Assembly: GCA_020426065.1 (NCBI GenBank)
Contig: JAGQQT010000008.1
Coordinates: 1-19,740, forward strand
Direction of reading: 5' to 3'
DNA from: Planctomycetaceae bacterium
Lineage (GTDB): Bacteria > Planctomycetota > Planctomycetia > Planctomycetales > Planctomycetaceae
Length of the DNA: 19,740 bases
The translations under genes were made by a program, and so were the position numbers. The notes beneath the pieces were generated by a model that had not been told where the DNA came from, did no database searches, and saw only the letters and a list, made by a program, of their open reading frames with translations. Numbering within the stretch: position 1 is the stretch's first letter; each line of letters opens with the position of its first letter. This document shows, one piece after another, positions 9,434-19,740 of this stretch.

Positions 9434-9898
9434 CTACGCAACCTCAGCCCATAAAGCGAGTTCCACGGCCGCATTCAGAGGCAACTCATTGCAGCCGACT
9501 GCAAATCGTGTATGGCGGCCATGATCCCCGAACAAATGGATCAACAGTTCGGACGCTCCATTCATCACGTAGGGCTGTTCAGTAAATCCATCAGCAGACT
9601 GAACAAATCCTTCCAGACGAATGATTCGCACAATATTCTCCAGTCCACCGGCCGCTTTATCCAGTTGAGCCAGGGCATTCAGGCAGGCCAGTTGTGCGGC
9701 GTTGCGGCCATCTTCTTTCGTCAATTGCTGCCCGACTTTTCCCTGGAAGGTCAATTCCTTGCCTATAGTTGGTAACTGACCACTGGTCATGATCAGATTT
9801 CCGGTTCGCAAAACCGGGACATAAGCCCCCACCGCTTCAGGGGCATGAGGCAGTTCCAGCCCCAGATCTTGCAGACGTTCGGCAATCGTTTGACTCAT
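9434..9898 (-). CDS. RidA/YjgF family protein (enamine/imine deaminase-like)
   Basis: A 154-residue cytoplasmic protein of the RidA superfamily, whose canonical members hydrolyse reactive enamine/imine intermediates released by PLP enzymes. Near the C terminus Arg131 sits eight residues before the Leu139-Pro140 pair and Glu146 six after Pro140, the same spacing as the catalytic Arg105 and Glu120 of E. coli RidA. At 154 residues it is longer than the 128-residue archetype and resembles the subgroup often annotated as YjgF/chorismate mutase-like. The frame extends to 9997, but the ATG at 9898 (MSQTIAERL) matches the family N terminus and has purine-rich GAGAGAG about 8 nt upstream. The gene is divergent from the beta-propeller gene (161 bp apart) and convergent with the tiny gene. 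No PLP enzyme gene is next to it, so the physiological substrate is not indicated. Confidence 0.9.
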   Translation of the reverse strand: MSQTIAERLQDLGLELPHAPEAVGAYVPVLRTGNLIMTSGQLPTIGKELTFQGKVGQQLTKEDGRNAAQLACLNALAQLDKAAGGLENIVRIIRLEGFVQSADGFTEQPYVMNGASELLIHLFGDHGRHTRFAVGCNELPLNAAVELALWAEVA

Positions 9899-10059
9899 CG
9901 AGCACTCTCTCTTTCTGACCGCTCCGGACAGAGATACTTGTTTTTCCGGGATTGATCGTCCATATTCAACATGCGAGAGATCGCTCTGCCCTCTCAATTC
10001 GAATCACGCATGGACCGTGATCATAGTTTCGATCTGTTTCCAGCCGCAAGGAATCTGGC

Positions 10060-11589
10060 ATGTTGAGATCTGTCTGCTTCGTTTTCACTCTGCTGTTCCT
10101 GCTGACAGGCTCCATTCAGGCCGCAACCTTCACAGGTCGAATTACGGCAATCTCTCCGGACCATAGCCAGATCACAGTCGAGTCCCGGATTTCCAAAGAT
10201 CAGAAAACGTTTTCGGTCGATCCTCGAACATTCAAAATCAGCATCCAGAAAAAACCGGGCAAAGTCGATCAGCTTTCTGTCGGAGATCTGATCACCGTTT
10301 TCACAACGGACTCGGGTGAGCCGCTCCGCATCTACATGAACTCCAGTCCTTCAGGAACTCCCAGTTCTGAACCTGCAGGCAATAAGAGTTCAGATGCAAC
10401 CAATACCAGTAGTCAGGTAGGTCAGCAGGACTGGTCACAATTTCTGGGGTCCGATCGAACCAACCGATCCAACTGTACCGGGCTGTTGAAGACCTGGCCG
10501 GCAGAAGGCCTCAAACTGCTCTGGACCGCCCGGGATCTGGGCGAAGGTTACTCCTCTGTCAGCGTTGTGAATGGCAAAGTATTCACGATGGGGACCCGTG
10601 CCGATCAGGAAGCCATTTTCGCAATCGATCTAGCCTCCGGACGGGAACTGTGGGCGGTCCGACAGGGAAGTATTTTCCGTGAAGGGCAGGGGAATGGTCC
10701 ACGGAGCACTCCGACTTATGACAACGGGCACCTCTACACCCTGGGCGCCGCTGGAGATCTCAGTTGTACTACCGAAAATGGACAACTCATTTGGACCAAA
10801 AACATCCTGCAGGATTTCGAAGCCAAAAACATTATCTGGGGTATTTCTGAATCTCCCCTGATCGATGGCGACCATCTGATCTGCACACCCGGTGGCCTGG
10901 GTGCCACCATGGTTTGCCTGAACAAGAAGACTGGAAACGTCGTGTGGATCGCTCCCATTCCACAGGATCCTCAGGCCGGATATGCCTCCCCCGTGATTGC
11001 GAACCTGAATGGCCGCAAACAGTACATCAATTTCTGCCACAGTGGTCTGTTTGGTGTCGATGCCCAGACTGGCCGTCCTCTCTGGGGCGATAACTCAGCC
11101 TCCAACGATACGGCAAACTGCAGCTCAGCAATTGTCATGGGCAATACTGTCTTCTACGCCTCAGGTTATGGAACCGGTGGATCACTCCTCAGCTTCGAGG
11201 GGAACAATGGCAACAAGCAGCTGGTTTATAAAACTGAGAAGATGAAAAACCATCATGGCGGGATGGTCGAATGGAATGGGTACATTTATGGTGCCAATGA
11301 CAGCATCCTGACCTGCCTGAACGCCAAGACCGGTTCGATCACCTGGCAGGATCGTCTGGAAGGCAAAGGGAAAGGAGCGATCACCCTCGCGGATGGACAA
11401 CTCTATTTTCGCAGCGAACTGGGACCGATGTATCTGATCGAAGCCAACCCCGATGAATTCATGCTCAATGGCCAGTTCGAACAGCCGGAACGTAGCGGAA
11501 AAAATGCCTGGGCTCGCCCCGTTGTTGCGGATGGCAAACTGTTTTTGCGTGACCAGAGCATTCTGCTCTGCTATCAGCTGACACCGTAA
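10060..11589 (+). CDS. Secreted PQQ-like beta-propeller protein
   Basis: A 509-residue exported protein. Residues 1-21 form a signal peptide ([16 protein letters not shown]). Residues about 22-93 are a small beta-rich domain ([20 protein letters not shown]...[10 protein letters not shown]) of OB- or DUF5666-like appearance. A Ser/Thr/Asn-rich linker spans about 94-125. The rest (about 128-509) is a PQQ-like propeller with repeated blades such as [44 protein letters not shown] and [11 protein letters not shown], the tryptophan-docking repeats of this fold. Planctomycetes have many such proteins, often labelled alcohol dehydrogenase or outer membrane assembly protein, but I see no heme site and no reason to call it a quinoprotein enzyme. 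The start is supported by AAGGA at 10048-10052, 7 nt before the ATG. It converges on rnr with 5 bp between stop codons. Function unknown. Confidence 0.88.
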   Translation: MLRSVCFVFTLLFLLTGSIQAATFTGRITAISPDHSQITVESRISKDQKTFSVDPRTFKISIQKKPGKVDQLSVGDLITVFTTDSGEPLRIYMNSSPSGTPSSEPAGNKSSDATNTSSQVGQQDWSQFLGSDRTNRSNCTGLLKTWPAEGLKLLWTARDLGEGYSSVSVVNGKVFTMGTRADQEAIFAIDLASGRELWAVRQGSIFREGQGNGPRSTPTYDNGHLYTLGAAGDLSCTTENGQLIWTKNILQDFEAKNIIWGISESPLIDGDHLICTPGGLGATMVCLNKKTGNVVWIAPIPQDPQAGYASPVIANLNGRKQYINFCHSGLFGVDAQTGRPLWGDNSASNDTANCSSAIVMGNTVFYASGYGTGGSLLSFEGNNGNKQLVYKTEKMKNHHGGMVEWNGYIYGANDSILTCLNAKTGSITWQDRLEGKGKGAITLADGQLYFRSELGPMYLIEANPDEFMLNGQFEQPERSGKNAWARPVVADGKLFLRDQSILLCYQLTP

Positions 11590-11594
11590 ACCGC

Positions 11595-13856
11595 CTACTT
11601 TTTCCGTTTCCGTTTGTTGCCAGAAGAATTCTTCGAGGAACGCGGAGCGGGAGCTGGTTTTCTGCTGTTATTGCGTGGAACCTTTCGAGGCGATTTCCGG
11701 ATCTTTGCCGCCGGACTCGCCTCATTGGCTGATTCCAGCAGCTTCACCAGTTTCATATCGAGTTCGCGCCGATCCAGATCCACATGCACAATACGAATGC
11801 GGACAAGTAATCCCAGCCTCAGCCGCAGATTTGTTCCTTTTCCAACCAGGCAGCGGGCATCCCGATCGTAGTAGAACTGATCGAGATCGGACAGATCGCT
11901 GATGTGAATCATCCCCTCCGCGGGAACTTGCAGGCACTGGCAGAACAGGCCAAATTTTTCTACACCGGTGACCACCGCATCAAACTCTTTGCCGATAAAC
12001 TGCTCCATATATTCCAGCAGTTTCAGACGTTTCAATTCCCGTTCCGCACGCTCGGCCCGACGCTCTGTCTCACTGCAGTGCAGTCCGGCTTTCATTAAAT
12101 GTTCGTAGCTTTCTCCTCCGTACTTTTCCCCTCGGAGGATCAGGCGGTCGATGATCCGGTGGATCGTCAGGTCCGGATAACGTCGAATCGGGCTCGTAAA
12201 GTGGCAGTAATCATCTGCTGCCAGAGCATAATGCCCCATCTCCTCGGGAGAGTATTCAGCCTGCTGCAGACTGCGGAGAAAAGAGAAATGGACGGAACGC
12301 TGCAGCGGTGTCCCGGCAGTCTGATCCAGGAGTTCCTGCAGACTTTCCCGACTCTGCGCCTGCGGCAGTTCCAGCCCCAGCGATTCAATAAACTTTTGAA
12401 AAGCCTGTACTTTTTCTGGTGAGGGAGGCGGATGAATCCGCCGCAGGAACTGAACTCCACGTGCATTCAGTTCTGTCGCCACCGCAATGTTTGCGGCCAG
12501 CATGAACTCTTCAATGATCTGATGACTTTCATCGTTGACTGCCTCCTCCGCTCCCGCAACCCGTCCTTCCGCATTAAACTGCAGGACGATTTCCGGCATG
12601 CTCAACTCCAGTGCACCGCGGGAAAAACGACGGCTCCTCAGAATCCGGGCCAGTTTCTGCATGCGGAGCAGGAGAGTGGAAACGGCAACCTCCAGCTCCG
12701 GATGATTCTCGGGATGCAGCAGAAAATCCATCACCTGTTCATAACTGAATCGCTTGCGAACCTTGATCGCCGAATTGGCAAAGCGGACATCAACCGGGAT
12801 CCCCTCCGGGTTGAATTCAATGAAGACGGATTTGACAAACCGGACACGACCTTCCTGCAGACTGGCCAGACCATTGGAAAGCACCTCCGGCAGCATCGGA
12901 ATGACGCGAGTCGGCAGATAAACACTGGTTCCGCGAATGTAAGCATCCCGATCGAGCGGAGTATTCGGCTGCACAAAATGCGAAACGTCCGCGATGTGTA
13001 CCCCCAGATGAAAGTGGCCGTTTTCCGTTTCGGTCAGAGAGATCGCATCATCAAAATCTCGAGCGGTGGCCGGGTCGATGGTCACAATCGGATCATGGGT
13101 CAGATCCATCCGTCCTTCGAGATTCTTCTCGTCGAACTTCTCCATCAGGTGAGCTGCCTGCTGAACCGCCTCCAGTGAAAACTCGGTCGGCAGGCCGTAC
13201 TCATGGATGATCGACAACGTATCCACACCAGCCTGGCCGCGAGCCCCCAGAACCTCAATCAGGACCGCTTCTCCCACGGCGTATTGAGTTGGAAAGCGGA
13301 TCATCTCGATCACAACTTTGTCGTCCAGTCGGGCTCCCTTGGCCCCCGGATCCCCGACCCAGATGGCCTCTTCGTAGTTTTTGCCATCAACAAAGACATA
13401 ACCCTGACCATCTTCTTCGAAGTACGTGCCAACAAAACGATTCGTCGCCCGTTGGATGACTTCAATAATTCGCCCGCACTGCTGACCGTTCGAACGTCGT
13501 CGTTTCAGCAGCACAACCGCCACTTCATCGCCCGTCTGGGCATCTCCGAGATCTCGCCGATCAATGAACAGGTCTTCGGTCAAATGAGCTGGTTTGGGTT
13601 CCTGCAGAATGACATAGCCGTTTCCTGTGCTGACTTTCCTGAGAATGCCGCGCAGGGCGTGTGATTTGTTTGTGGGATGCACCAGCCCCTGGGGATCAAC
13701 CTGCACTTTTCCCTCAGTCACCAGACGCTCGACCGCTTGGTCAACCTTGTCACGCACCTTTTTCTTGTATCCCAGCTTCTTAGCCAGTGACTTGACCGTC
13801 ATTGGCTCGTAATTGGGCAATGACAGATATTCCAGCAGTTTGGCATCAACGGCCAT
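11595..13856 (-). CDS. rnr: Ribonuclease R (RNase II/R family 3'-to-5' exoribonuclease)
   Basis: A 753-residue processive hydrolytic 3'-to-5' exoribonuclease that degrades structured RNA. Order of domains: N-terminal winged-helix-like region (about 1-65), cold-shock/OB domains (about 67-230), RNB catalytic domain (about 250-580) and S1 domain (about 635-725), then a Lys/Arg/Ser-rich tail of about 35 residues. The catalytic metal site is visible as [15 protein letters not shown], with Asp261, Asp267, Asp269 and Asp270. [11 protein letters not shown] and the S1 stretch [10 protein letters not shown]...[10 protein letters not shown] fit RNase R better than RNase II. The basic tail, typical of RNase R, should aid binding of structured RNA. 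The start is the ATG at 13856, with AGGGG at 13865-13869, 8 nt upstream. It lies 62 bp downstream of the YhaM gene on the same strand, so the two are probably one operon, and it converges on the beta-propeller gene. Confidence 0.95.
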   Translation of the reverse strand: MAVDAKLLEYLSLPNYEPMTVKSLAKKLGYKKKVRDKVDQAVERLVTEGKVQVDPQGLVHPTNKSHALRGILRKVSTGNGYVILQEPKPAHLTEDLFIDRRDLGDAQTGDEVAVVLLKRRRSNGQQCGRIIEVIQRATNRFVGTYFEEDGQGYVFVDGKNYEEAIWVGDPGAKGARLDDKVVIEMIRFPTQYAVGEAVLIEVLGARGQAGVDTLSIIHEYGLPTEFSLEAVQQAAHLMEKFDEKNLEGRMDLTHDPIVTIDPATARDFDDAISLTETENGHFHLGVHIADVSHFVQPNTPLDRDAYIRGTSVYLPTRVIPMLPEVLSNGLASLQEGRVRFVKSVFIEFNPEGIPVDVRFANSAIKVRKRFSYEQVMDFLLHPENHPELEVAVSTLLLRMQKLARILRSRRFSRGALELSMPEIVLQFNAEGRVAGAEEAVNDESHQIIEEFMLAANIAVATELNARGVQFLRRIHPPPSPEKVQAFQKFIESLGLELPQAQSRESLQELLDQTAGTPLQRSVHFSFLRSLQQAEYSPEEMGHYALAADDYCHFTSPIRRYPDLTIHRIIDRLILRGEKYGGESYEHLMKAGLHCSETERRAERAERELKRLKLLEYMEQFIGKEFDAVVTGVEKFGLFCQCLQVPAEGMIHISDLSDLDQFYYDRDARCLVGKGTNLRLRLGLLVRIRIVHVDLDRRELDMKLVKLLESANEASPAAKIRKSPRKVPRNNSRKPAPAPRSSKNSSGNKRKRKK

Positions 13857-13918
13857 TGGTCATTCCCCTAAGAAATGGAACAGAGACGAAAGAAGCTTCG
13901 GGCGGATCTGGTCTGCAC

Positions 13919-14890
13919 TCAGGAATTCGACATCATCCCTTTGAACAGTTTCCGATCAATCCGGGGATTAAAAGGAGTCCAGTTCGAGAGCCGGTTCGGA
14001 TCGGCATCAATCAACGCGGTGAATTCATTGACTTTGGCATCAATGTTATCCAGATGATGCAAAACCACTGCCTCGGGAGTCATGGGAAGCTTGGGACTGC
14101 CAAATTCGTACGTCCCATGGTGGCTGGCAATCATGTGCTTCAGACGCAATACCGTTTCTTCGGCCAGGTCATGCCCGTCTCTAGACGCATGGGCCAGTTT
14201 TTCATTCAGCATCTCGATCCCAATAATCAGATGCCCGATCAACTGCCCTTCATCGGAATACACGAACGTGCCGTCGTATCCCAGTTCCCGGATTTTCCCG
14301 AGGTCATGCAGAAAAATCCCGGCCAGTAGCAGGTCCCGATTCACGCTCGGATAAAACGGCACAATTGCATTTCCAGCGTGCATCAGATTCACAATGTGCT
14401 CCAGCAGACCGCCCAGATACGCATGATGGGCCTTGATGCCTGCCGGCGCCTGTTTCAACTGTGCCAGAATGGATTCATCACTCAAATAGAGCTGCATCAG
14501 GTAACGCAGCGGCTGCGATTCCAGAGAATTGAGGTAGTCAGACAGTTGGGAGATGAGCTGATCCACATCCTGACTGGTTCCGGCCTGGAACTGGGTGATG
14601 TCAACGGATTCTTCCGGCACCGAGTCAATGCGGGTCAGAATGACCTGCAGGTTTCCATTGTATAACTGGGCCTTGCCGCGAATTTTGACGTAATCACCCG
14701 TTTGAAGATGCCCGACCGCATCTTCGCTGACATTCCACAGCAGACCATGCAGAGAACCACTTTTGTCTCGCAGATCAGCCAGCAGATAGGTATCCCCGTT
14801 TCGATTGGCGCGCAATTGCTTATCGGCCAGCACGAACACTTCTTCGATGGCCTCACCGTCGGTGATTTCATTGACATATCGACGAGCCAT
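13919..14890 (-). CDS. YhaM-type 3'-to-5' exoribonuclease (OB-fold + HD domain)
   Basis: A 323-residue protein matching the YhaM/CBF1 group: an N-terminal nucleic-acid-binding OB fold (about 14-92, with [22 protein letters not shown]) followed by an HD phosphohydrolase domain (about 155-300). Candidate metal ligands are His165 in LLEHI, the His195-Asp196 pair in FLHDLGKI, His220, His257/His258 in [14 protein letters not shown] and Asp281. Characterised YhaM enzymes of Firmicutes trim RNA, and also ssDNA, from the 3' end with Mn. The frame can start at a TTG at 14926, but the ATG at 14890 gives MARRYVNEI, matching the family N terminus (MIKRYI-type), so I prefer it. rnr follows 62 bp downstream, suggesting a joint RNA-decay operon. 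It is divergent from proS, with an ATTGT/ACAAT repeat cluster just upstream of its start. Confidence 0.9.
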   Translation of the reverse strand: MARRYVNEITDGEAIEEVFVLADKQLRANRNGDTYLLADLRDKSGSLHGLLWNVSEDAVGHLQTGDYVKIRGKAQLYNGNLQVILTRIDSVPEESVDITQFQAGTSQDVDQLISQLSDYLNSLESQPLRYLMQLYLSDESILAQLKQAPAGIKAHHAYLGGLLEHIVNLMHAGNAIVPFYPSVNRDLLLAGIFLHDLGKIRELGYDGTFVYSDEGQLIGHLIIGIEMLNEKLAHASRDGHDLAEETVLRLKHMIASHHGTYEFGSPKLPMTPEAVVLHHLDNIDAKVNEFTALIDADPNRLSNWTPFNPRIDRKLFKGMMSNS

Positions 14891-14913
14891 AACCACAAAC
14901 TCTTTTCTGTCAA

Positions 14914-14934
14914 ATTGTTGTGACAATCAATTGT
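14914..14934. promoter_or_regulatory. Interleaved ATTGT/ACAAT repeats upstream of the YhaM gene (possible operator)
   Basis: Three 5-bp half-sites lie in 21 bp: ATTGT at 14914-14918, ACAAT at 14923-14927 and ATTGT at 14930-14934. They form two overlapping inverted repeats with spacers of 4 and 2 nt. The cluster is 24-44 bp upstream of the YhaM ATG in the divergent yhaM-proS region, a reasonable place for a repressor site. AT-rich half-sites of this length can also arise by chance. Confidence 0.3.
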
Positions 14935-15117
14935 TTCCTTGAGTGTAGGATTCCCACTGGTCTCTCACAAGTTTGCCTGCAGACTTTCCGTCATTCGCAG
15001 AACGGTTACACTGCAACACAGTCGGCCAGAATCAAACAGAATTCGTTTTTTTGATGCAGGCTTCCTGTTCAGGTGCCGACCAGGAAGCTGCAGGGCACTT
15101 TGCCAAGGATCATCAGA

Positions 15118-16857
<1,740 letters not shown>

Positions 16858-17011
16858 TCACTTCCGCTCGGTAAATTCGTCCGACTGATACGAACAGACA
16901 CTTTGGAGAGTTGAATTTTTGGGCCGTTTCCATCACTCTCCATTGATCTGTCTTTGTTCCCCATCGTGACTCACGCAGAACCTTCGTTCAGGCATATCAG
17001 AAAGAAAGAAA

Positions 17012-18037
17012 ATGACCGCATCGAAACCAAAGCTCCATAACGCAATGTGGCCTGGGCTTGTTGGCAAAGAAGAAGGGACGGATCATCCCCCCATCAGTCT
17101 CGATCACATGCTCGAACTGACTGTGGCAGCGGACGTGAATGGTCAGAAATACGAAGGCATTGATTACTTCCTGTTCCATCCGCACACAGATCCAGACGCC
17201 TCTGATGATGCTCTGAAGGCCATTGCAGACAAAGTTGCCGGCTACAATCTCAAAATTGGTTCCCTGGTGGCCCCTGTCTGGCCCGGCACAGTGGGTGACG
17301 CCGCCATGGGAGATGATGAGGCTCAGAAAAAGTTCCTGCTGGCTGTCGAAAAAGCCTGCCGGATCGCCAAAGTGTTCAATGATCATGGCGTTCGCAGCTA
17401 TGGCTGCATCCGCATCGATTCTGCATCGGGCGTCACCGATTGGGCTGCCGATCCGGAAAAGAATTCTGCCCGGATTGCTGACACCTTCCGCAAAGCGGCC
17501 GATATCGCAGCCGACCATGGCGAACGACTCGCAGCTGAAGGAGAAATCTGCTGGGGTGGCATGCACTCCTGGAAGAAGATGGTTCAGTTACTCGAGATGG
17601 TCGATCGCCCCGAAACGCTTGGTTTCCAGGCGGATCTGGCACACACCTATCTGTACCTGCTTGGCTACAACGCAGAAGAAGATGCCCTGCTGAAGCCGGG
17701 GTATTCGGAAGACGAATTCTGGGCTGCCTACAAAACCATGACGGATGCCCTCCGCCCTTGGACCATCGATTTCCATGTGGCCCAGAACGACGGGAATGTT
17801 CATGGTACAGGCTCTCACGACAAGACCGGCAAACACTGCCCGGCCGATGATCCCAACGGCAAGCTCGATATCGTCAAATGTGCCGGTTACTGGCTCGAAG
17901 GAGCAAAGGAACGGGGCATTGAGCATATCTGCTGGGATGGCTGCATGTTCCCGAACGAAATGCTGGAATCCGCATCCACATGGGACACGATTCTGAAAAC
18001 CATGATCGATGTTCGGGATGCACACGGCTGGAACTGA
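17012..18037 (+). CDS. TIM-barrel sugar phosphate isomerase/epimerase family protein
   Basis: A 341-residue cytoplasmic protein of the xylose isomerase-like TIM barrel (AP endonuclease 2) family; no signal peptide is seen. Candidate metal ligands and catalytic residues fall where expected: Glu178 in [10 protein letters not shown], Asp208 and His211 in FQADLAHTY, His255 in DFHVAQNDG and Asp309 in HICWDGCMF. These enzymes isomerise or epimerise keto sugars, or act on related polyols and inositols; the substrate cannot be told here. The ATG at 17012 is preceded by a purine-rich GAAAGAAAGAAA, a weak ribosome binding site. A Gfo/Idh/MocA oxidoreductase gene follows 159 bp downstream on the same strand; isomerase plus oxidoreductase is a recurrent pair for oxidation and rearrangement of cyclic polyols or sugars. 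Confidence 0.85.
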   Translation: MTASKPKLHNAMWPGLVGKEEGTDHPPISLDHMLELTVAADVNGQKYEGIDYFLFHPHTDPDASDDALKAIADKVAGYNLKIGSLVAPVWPGTVGDAAMGDDEAQKKFLLAVEKACRIAKVFNDHGVRSYGCIRIDSASGVTDWAADPEKNSARIADTFRKAADIAADHGERLAAEGEICWGGMHSWKKMVQLLEMVDRPETLGFQADLAHTYLYLLGYNAEEDALLKPGYSEDEFWAAYKTMTDALRPWTIDFHVAQNDGNVHGTGSHDKTGKHCPADDPNGKLDIVKCAGYWLEGAKERGIEHICWDGCMFPNEMLESASTWDTILKTMIDVRDAHGWN

Positions 18038-18196
18038 GTGAGCAATTCACCAGAGTCGTTCAAACAATTCACTGTAATCAGTTCGCCACTCAGCAGGCGA
18101 TTGCTGTGCCTCTGAATTTTTCAGTCAGGCAGAAACGGCTTACTGATCGGTCAAAGACTTACAAGACACAGAACAATTCATTCGGGAGAACTCCAG

Positions 18197-19336
18197 ATGG
18201 CAAACAAGGAACTGCGAATCGGACTGGTCGGCTACGGATTTATGGGGCGTACCCATTCTAACGCCTATAAAAGAGTCAACGACTTCTTTCCAGAACTGGC
18301 CTATCGTCCGGTTCTGAAAGCAGTCTGCGGCCGGACCGCAGAGAAAACTCAGGCATTTGCCGATCAGTGGCAATACGAATCCTGTGAAACAGACTGGCAG
18401 AAGCTGATTGCCCGGGACGATATCGATGCGATCGATATCTGTACTCCAAACGATCAACATGCCAACATCGCCATTGCGGCTGCGGAAGCAGGAAAAATGG
18501 TGCTGTGTGAGAAACCACTTGCCCGGACAACCGCTGAATCGCTGCCCATGGTGGAAGCCGTGGAAAAAGCGGGTGTAGCCAACACGGTCTGGTACAACTA
18601 CCGCCGCATTCCGGCTGTGACTTTGGCCAAGCAGGTAATTGAGTCTGGAAAACTCGGGAAAATCTTCCACTATCGCGCCAATTTCCTGCAGGACTGGACG
18701 ATCAATGCAGATCTCCCCCAGGGGGGAGCGGCGTTATGGCGACTGGATGCCGCGGCAGCCGGTTCCGGAGTGACCGGTGACCTGCTGGCTCACTGTATTG
18801 ATACCGCTATCTGGCTCAATGGCACGATCAAGGATGTCTCGGCCATGACCGAAACCTTCGTCAAGGAACGCATGCATAATCTCACCGGCAAAGTTGAAAA
18901 AGTGGGAATTGACGATGCCTGCCTGTTCCACTGTCACTTTAATAATGGTTCACTCGGACTGTTCGAGTCGACCCGTTACGCCCGAGGGCACAAGGCACTT
19001 TACACGTTCGAAATCAATGGGGAACATGCCTCGATTCGCTGGGATCTGCATGACCTGAACCGTCTCGAATACTTCGACCATTCCGATGAATCGATCGTTC
19101 GCGGCTGGCGCTCCATTCATGTCACCGACGGTGATCAGCCCTACATGGACCATTACTGGGTTCCTGGGCTCTGCATCGGTTACGAGCACACCTTCGTCAA
19201 TCAGGTGGCAGACTTCCTCAAATCTCTGGAAACCGGACAGCCGTGCGGCCCCACCTTCCGGGACGCCCTGGAAACGGCCAAAGTCTGTGATGCCGTGCTG
19301 AAAAGTGCTGCAGAACGGTCCTGGCAGAACGTCTGA
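18197..19336 (+). CDS. Gfo/Idh/MocA family NAD(P)-dependent oxidoreductase
   Basis: A 379-residue oxidoreductase of the glucose-fructose oxidoreductase/inositol dehydrogenase family. The N-terminal Rossmann fold has [13 protein letters not shown] (Gly9, Gly12, Gly14, Gly17), then [13 protein letters not shown] and the family's CEKPLA with catalytic Lys106. The C-terminal half is the alpha/beta substrate domain, with GDLLAHCID (Asp195, His199, Asp202) where the active-site Asp/His pair is expected. No Tat or Sec signal is present, so it should be cytoplasmic. The start is supported by GGGAGAA at 18184-18190, 6 nt before the ATG. It probably works with the isomerase upstream on a common sugar or polyol, but the substrate is unknown. 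Downstream, 240 bp of hairpin-rich DNA separate it from greA. Confidence 0.93.
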   Translation: MANKELRIGLVGYGFMGRTHSNAYKRVNDFFPELAYRPVLKAVCGRTAEKTQAFADQWQYESCETDWQKLIARDDIDAIDICTPNDQHANIAIAAAEAGKMVLCEKPLARTTAESLPMVEAVEKAGVANTVWYNYRRIPAVTLAKQVIESGKLGKIFHYRANFLQDWTINADLPQGGAALWRLDAAAAGSGVTGDLLAHCIDTAIWLNGTIKDVSAMTETFVKERMHNLTGKVEKVGIDDACLFHCHFNNGSLGLFESTRYARGHKALYTFEINGEHASIRWDLHDLNRLEYFDHSDESIVRGWRSIHVTDGDQPYMDHYWVPGLCIGYEHTFVNQVADFLKSLETGQPCGPTFRDALETAKVCDAVLKSAAERSWQNV

Positions 19337-19406
19337 TTCCGCCAGGATTAACGATCTCGCCGGGATCAGGCTTTCGGTTGCCTGAAAAAGGTGTTACGCT
19401 GAAATG

Positions 19407-19432
19407 CGGGTCGCAGTCATTGCTGCGTCCCG
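19407..19432 (+). terminator. Candidate terminator hairpin after the oxidoreductase gene
   Basis: CGGG at 19407-19410 pairs with CCCG at 19429-19432, and CGCAG at 19412-19416 with CTGCG at 19423-19427. A single T-T mismatch separates the two helices and the loop is TCATTG. The following bases, TGTTCATTTAATG, are T-rich but hold no long T-run, so termination would be weak or Rho-assisted. Confidence 0.4.
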
Positions 19433-19463
19433 TGTTCATTTAATGACAACTTACAGGACTTGA

Positions 19464-19489
19464 AACAGAAAGGGATCTCCCTTTCTGTT
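19464..19489. terminator. 11-bp perfect inverted repeat, candidate terminator upstream of greA
   Basis: AACAGAAAGGG at 19464-19474 pairs perfectly with CCCTTTCTGTT at 19479-19489 around the tetraloop ATCT. A TTTTT run lies about 9-10 nt further on in the plus direction, somewhat far for a canonical intrinsic terminator. It is likely the main stop signal between the oxidoreductase gene and greA, or a leader structure if greA is transcribed from further upstream. Confidence 0.5.
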
Positions 19490-19542
19490 GGCAGTGTATT
19501 TTTCCCGCTCAGGGAAGATCAACGCTGCATGATTGATCAATA

Positions 19543-19560
19543 CCGGCCTTTCAGGGCTGG
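19543..19560 (+). other. Short hairpin just upstream of the greA ribosome binding site
   Basis: CCGGCC at 19543-19548 pairs with GGCTGG at 19555-19560 (one G-U pair) around a 6-nt loop. It ends 4 nt before AGGAG at 19565-19569. It could influence translation initiation of greA, or be incidental. Confidence 0.3.
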
Positions 19561-19576
19561 AAACAGGAGTTGAACT

Positions 19577-19740
19577 ATGGAACGTCAGCCGATTACCCGC
19601 GAGGGGCAGGAAAAGCTGAGAGCTGAAATCAAGCACCTGGAAACAGTGGTGCTGCCTGCCATTACCGAGAAGGTTGCCGATGCGCGCGCTGAGGGAGACC
19701 TCAAGGAAAACGCCGAGTATCACGGCCAGCGGGAACAGCA
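19577..19740 (+). CDS. greA: Transcription elongation factor GreA, N-terminal part (cut by the window end)
   Basis: The ATG at 19577 opens a frame that is still open at the window end (54 complete codons). The protein begins [14 protein letters not shown] and continues with [16 protein letters not shown], which is the conserved GreA N-terminal coiled coil and its tip (the PIT-x-EG start and the GDLxENAEY motif). GreA rescues backtracked RNA polymerase by stimulating transcript cleavage; the acidic tip residues Asp and Glu of GDLKENAEY are the functional ones. A strong AGGAG at 19565-19569 lies 7 nt before the start. The C-terminal domain is outside the window. The leader is rich in hairpins. 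Confidence 0.95.
   Translation, partial: MERQPITREGQEKLRAEIKHLETVVLPAITEKVADARAEGDLKENAEYHGQREQ

Noticed and set aside
9899..9997. Upstream start for the RidA-family protein
   Set aside because: The extra 33 residues do not resemble the family, and the ATG at 9898 has a purine-rich site upstream.
12432..13178. 248-codon plus-strand frame inside rnr
   Set aside because: It lies antisense to conserved RNase R catalytic sequence and shows no protein-like features, so it is a shadow frame.
14891..14926. TTG start giving the YhaM-type protein twelve extra residues
   Set aside because: The internal ATG at 14890 gives an N terminus matching YhaM proteins.
16910..16960. GGAGAGT/ACTCTCC repeat between proS and the isomerase gene considered as a terminator
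   Set aside because: The 7-bp arms are separated by more than 20 nt and the T-run lies inside the loop, so it does not form a convincing terminator.
19366..19385. TCAGGC/GCCTGA hairpin considered as an intrinsic terminator of the oxidoreductase gene
   Set aside because: It is followed by an A-run, not a T-run, on the plus strand, and no minus-strand gene ends here.

Overview
The window reads as a chromosomal segment of a planctomycete, probably family Planctomycetaceae (Gimesia- or Rubinisphaera-like; this is an inference from gene content and a GC content that looks close to 50%). The signs are a formylglycine-type sulfatase, the C-terminal part of a large secreted protein of a type common in the PVC group, a PQQ-like beta-propeller protein, a sugar isomerase beside a Gfo/Idh/MocA oxidoreductase, and mch, a tetrahydromethanopterin-linked C1 gene that is widespread in Planctomycetes but rare in other bacteria. 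No tRNA, rRNA, CRISPR array, insertion sequence or phage gene was seen. Coding density is high and the strand changes often.

Layout. 1-2284 (+): the end of a large secreted protein, then a sulfatase. 2288-8860 (-): four genes read in the order FixJ-like response regulator, mch, a polytopic ArnT-like (GT-C) membrane protein and a GH63-type glycoside hydrolase. 8861-9206: a 346-bp divergent intergenic region with two dyads and a candidate promoter. 9207-9293 (+): a 28-residue, very basic protein resembling bS22/COX24-type ribosomal proteins. 9434-9898 (-): a RidA-family protein, separated from the tiny gene by a cluster of hairpins. 10060-11589 (+): a secreted PQQ-like beta-propeller. 11595-14890 (-): a YhaM-type HD exoribonuclease followed by RNase R, a likely RNA-decay operon. 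15118-19336 (+): prolyl-tRNA synthetase, a TIM-barrel sugar isomerase and a Gfo/Idh/MocA oxidoreductase. 19577-19740 (+): the start of greA, cut by the window edge.

Functionally there are three themes. One is carbohydrate and sulfated-glycan handling (sulfatase, GH63, GT-C protein, isomerase, oxidoreductase, beta-propeller). The second is core RNA and translation work (YhaM, RNase R, ProRS, GreA, the tiny ribosomal-like protein). The third is C1 transfer (mch), just downstream of an orphan response regulator. Several long reading frames begin at upstream TTG/GTG codons or run through intergenic DNA, so shorter starts were chosen for the sulfatase, GT-C protein, mch, response regulator, RidA, YhaM and ProRS.

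I did not find a clear new multi-gene system. The best leads are the tiny basic protein with its structured flanks, the pairing of two 3'-to-5' exoribonucleases, mch beside an orphan regulator, and two convergent gene pairs with almost no space between their stop codons.
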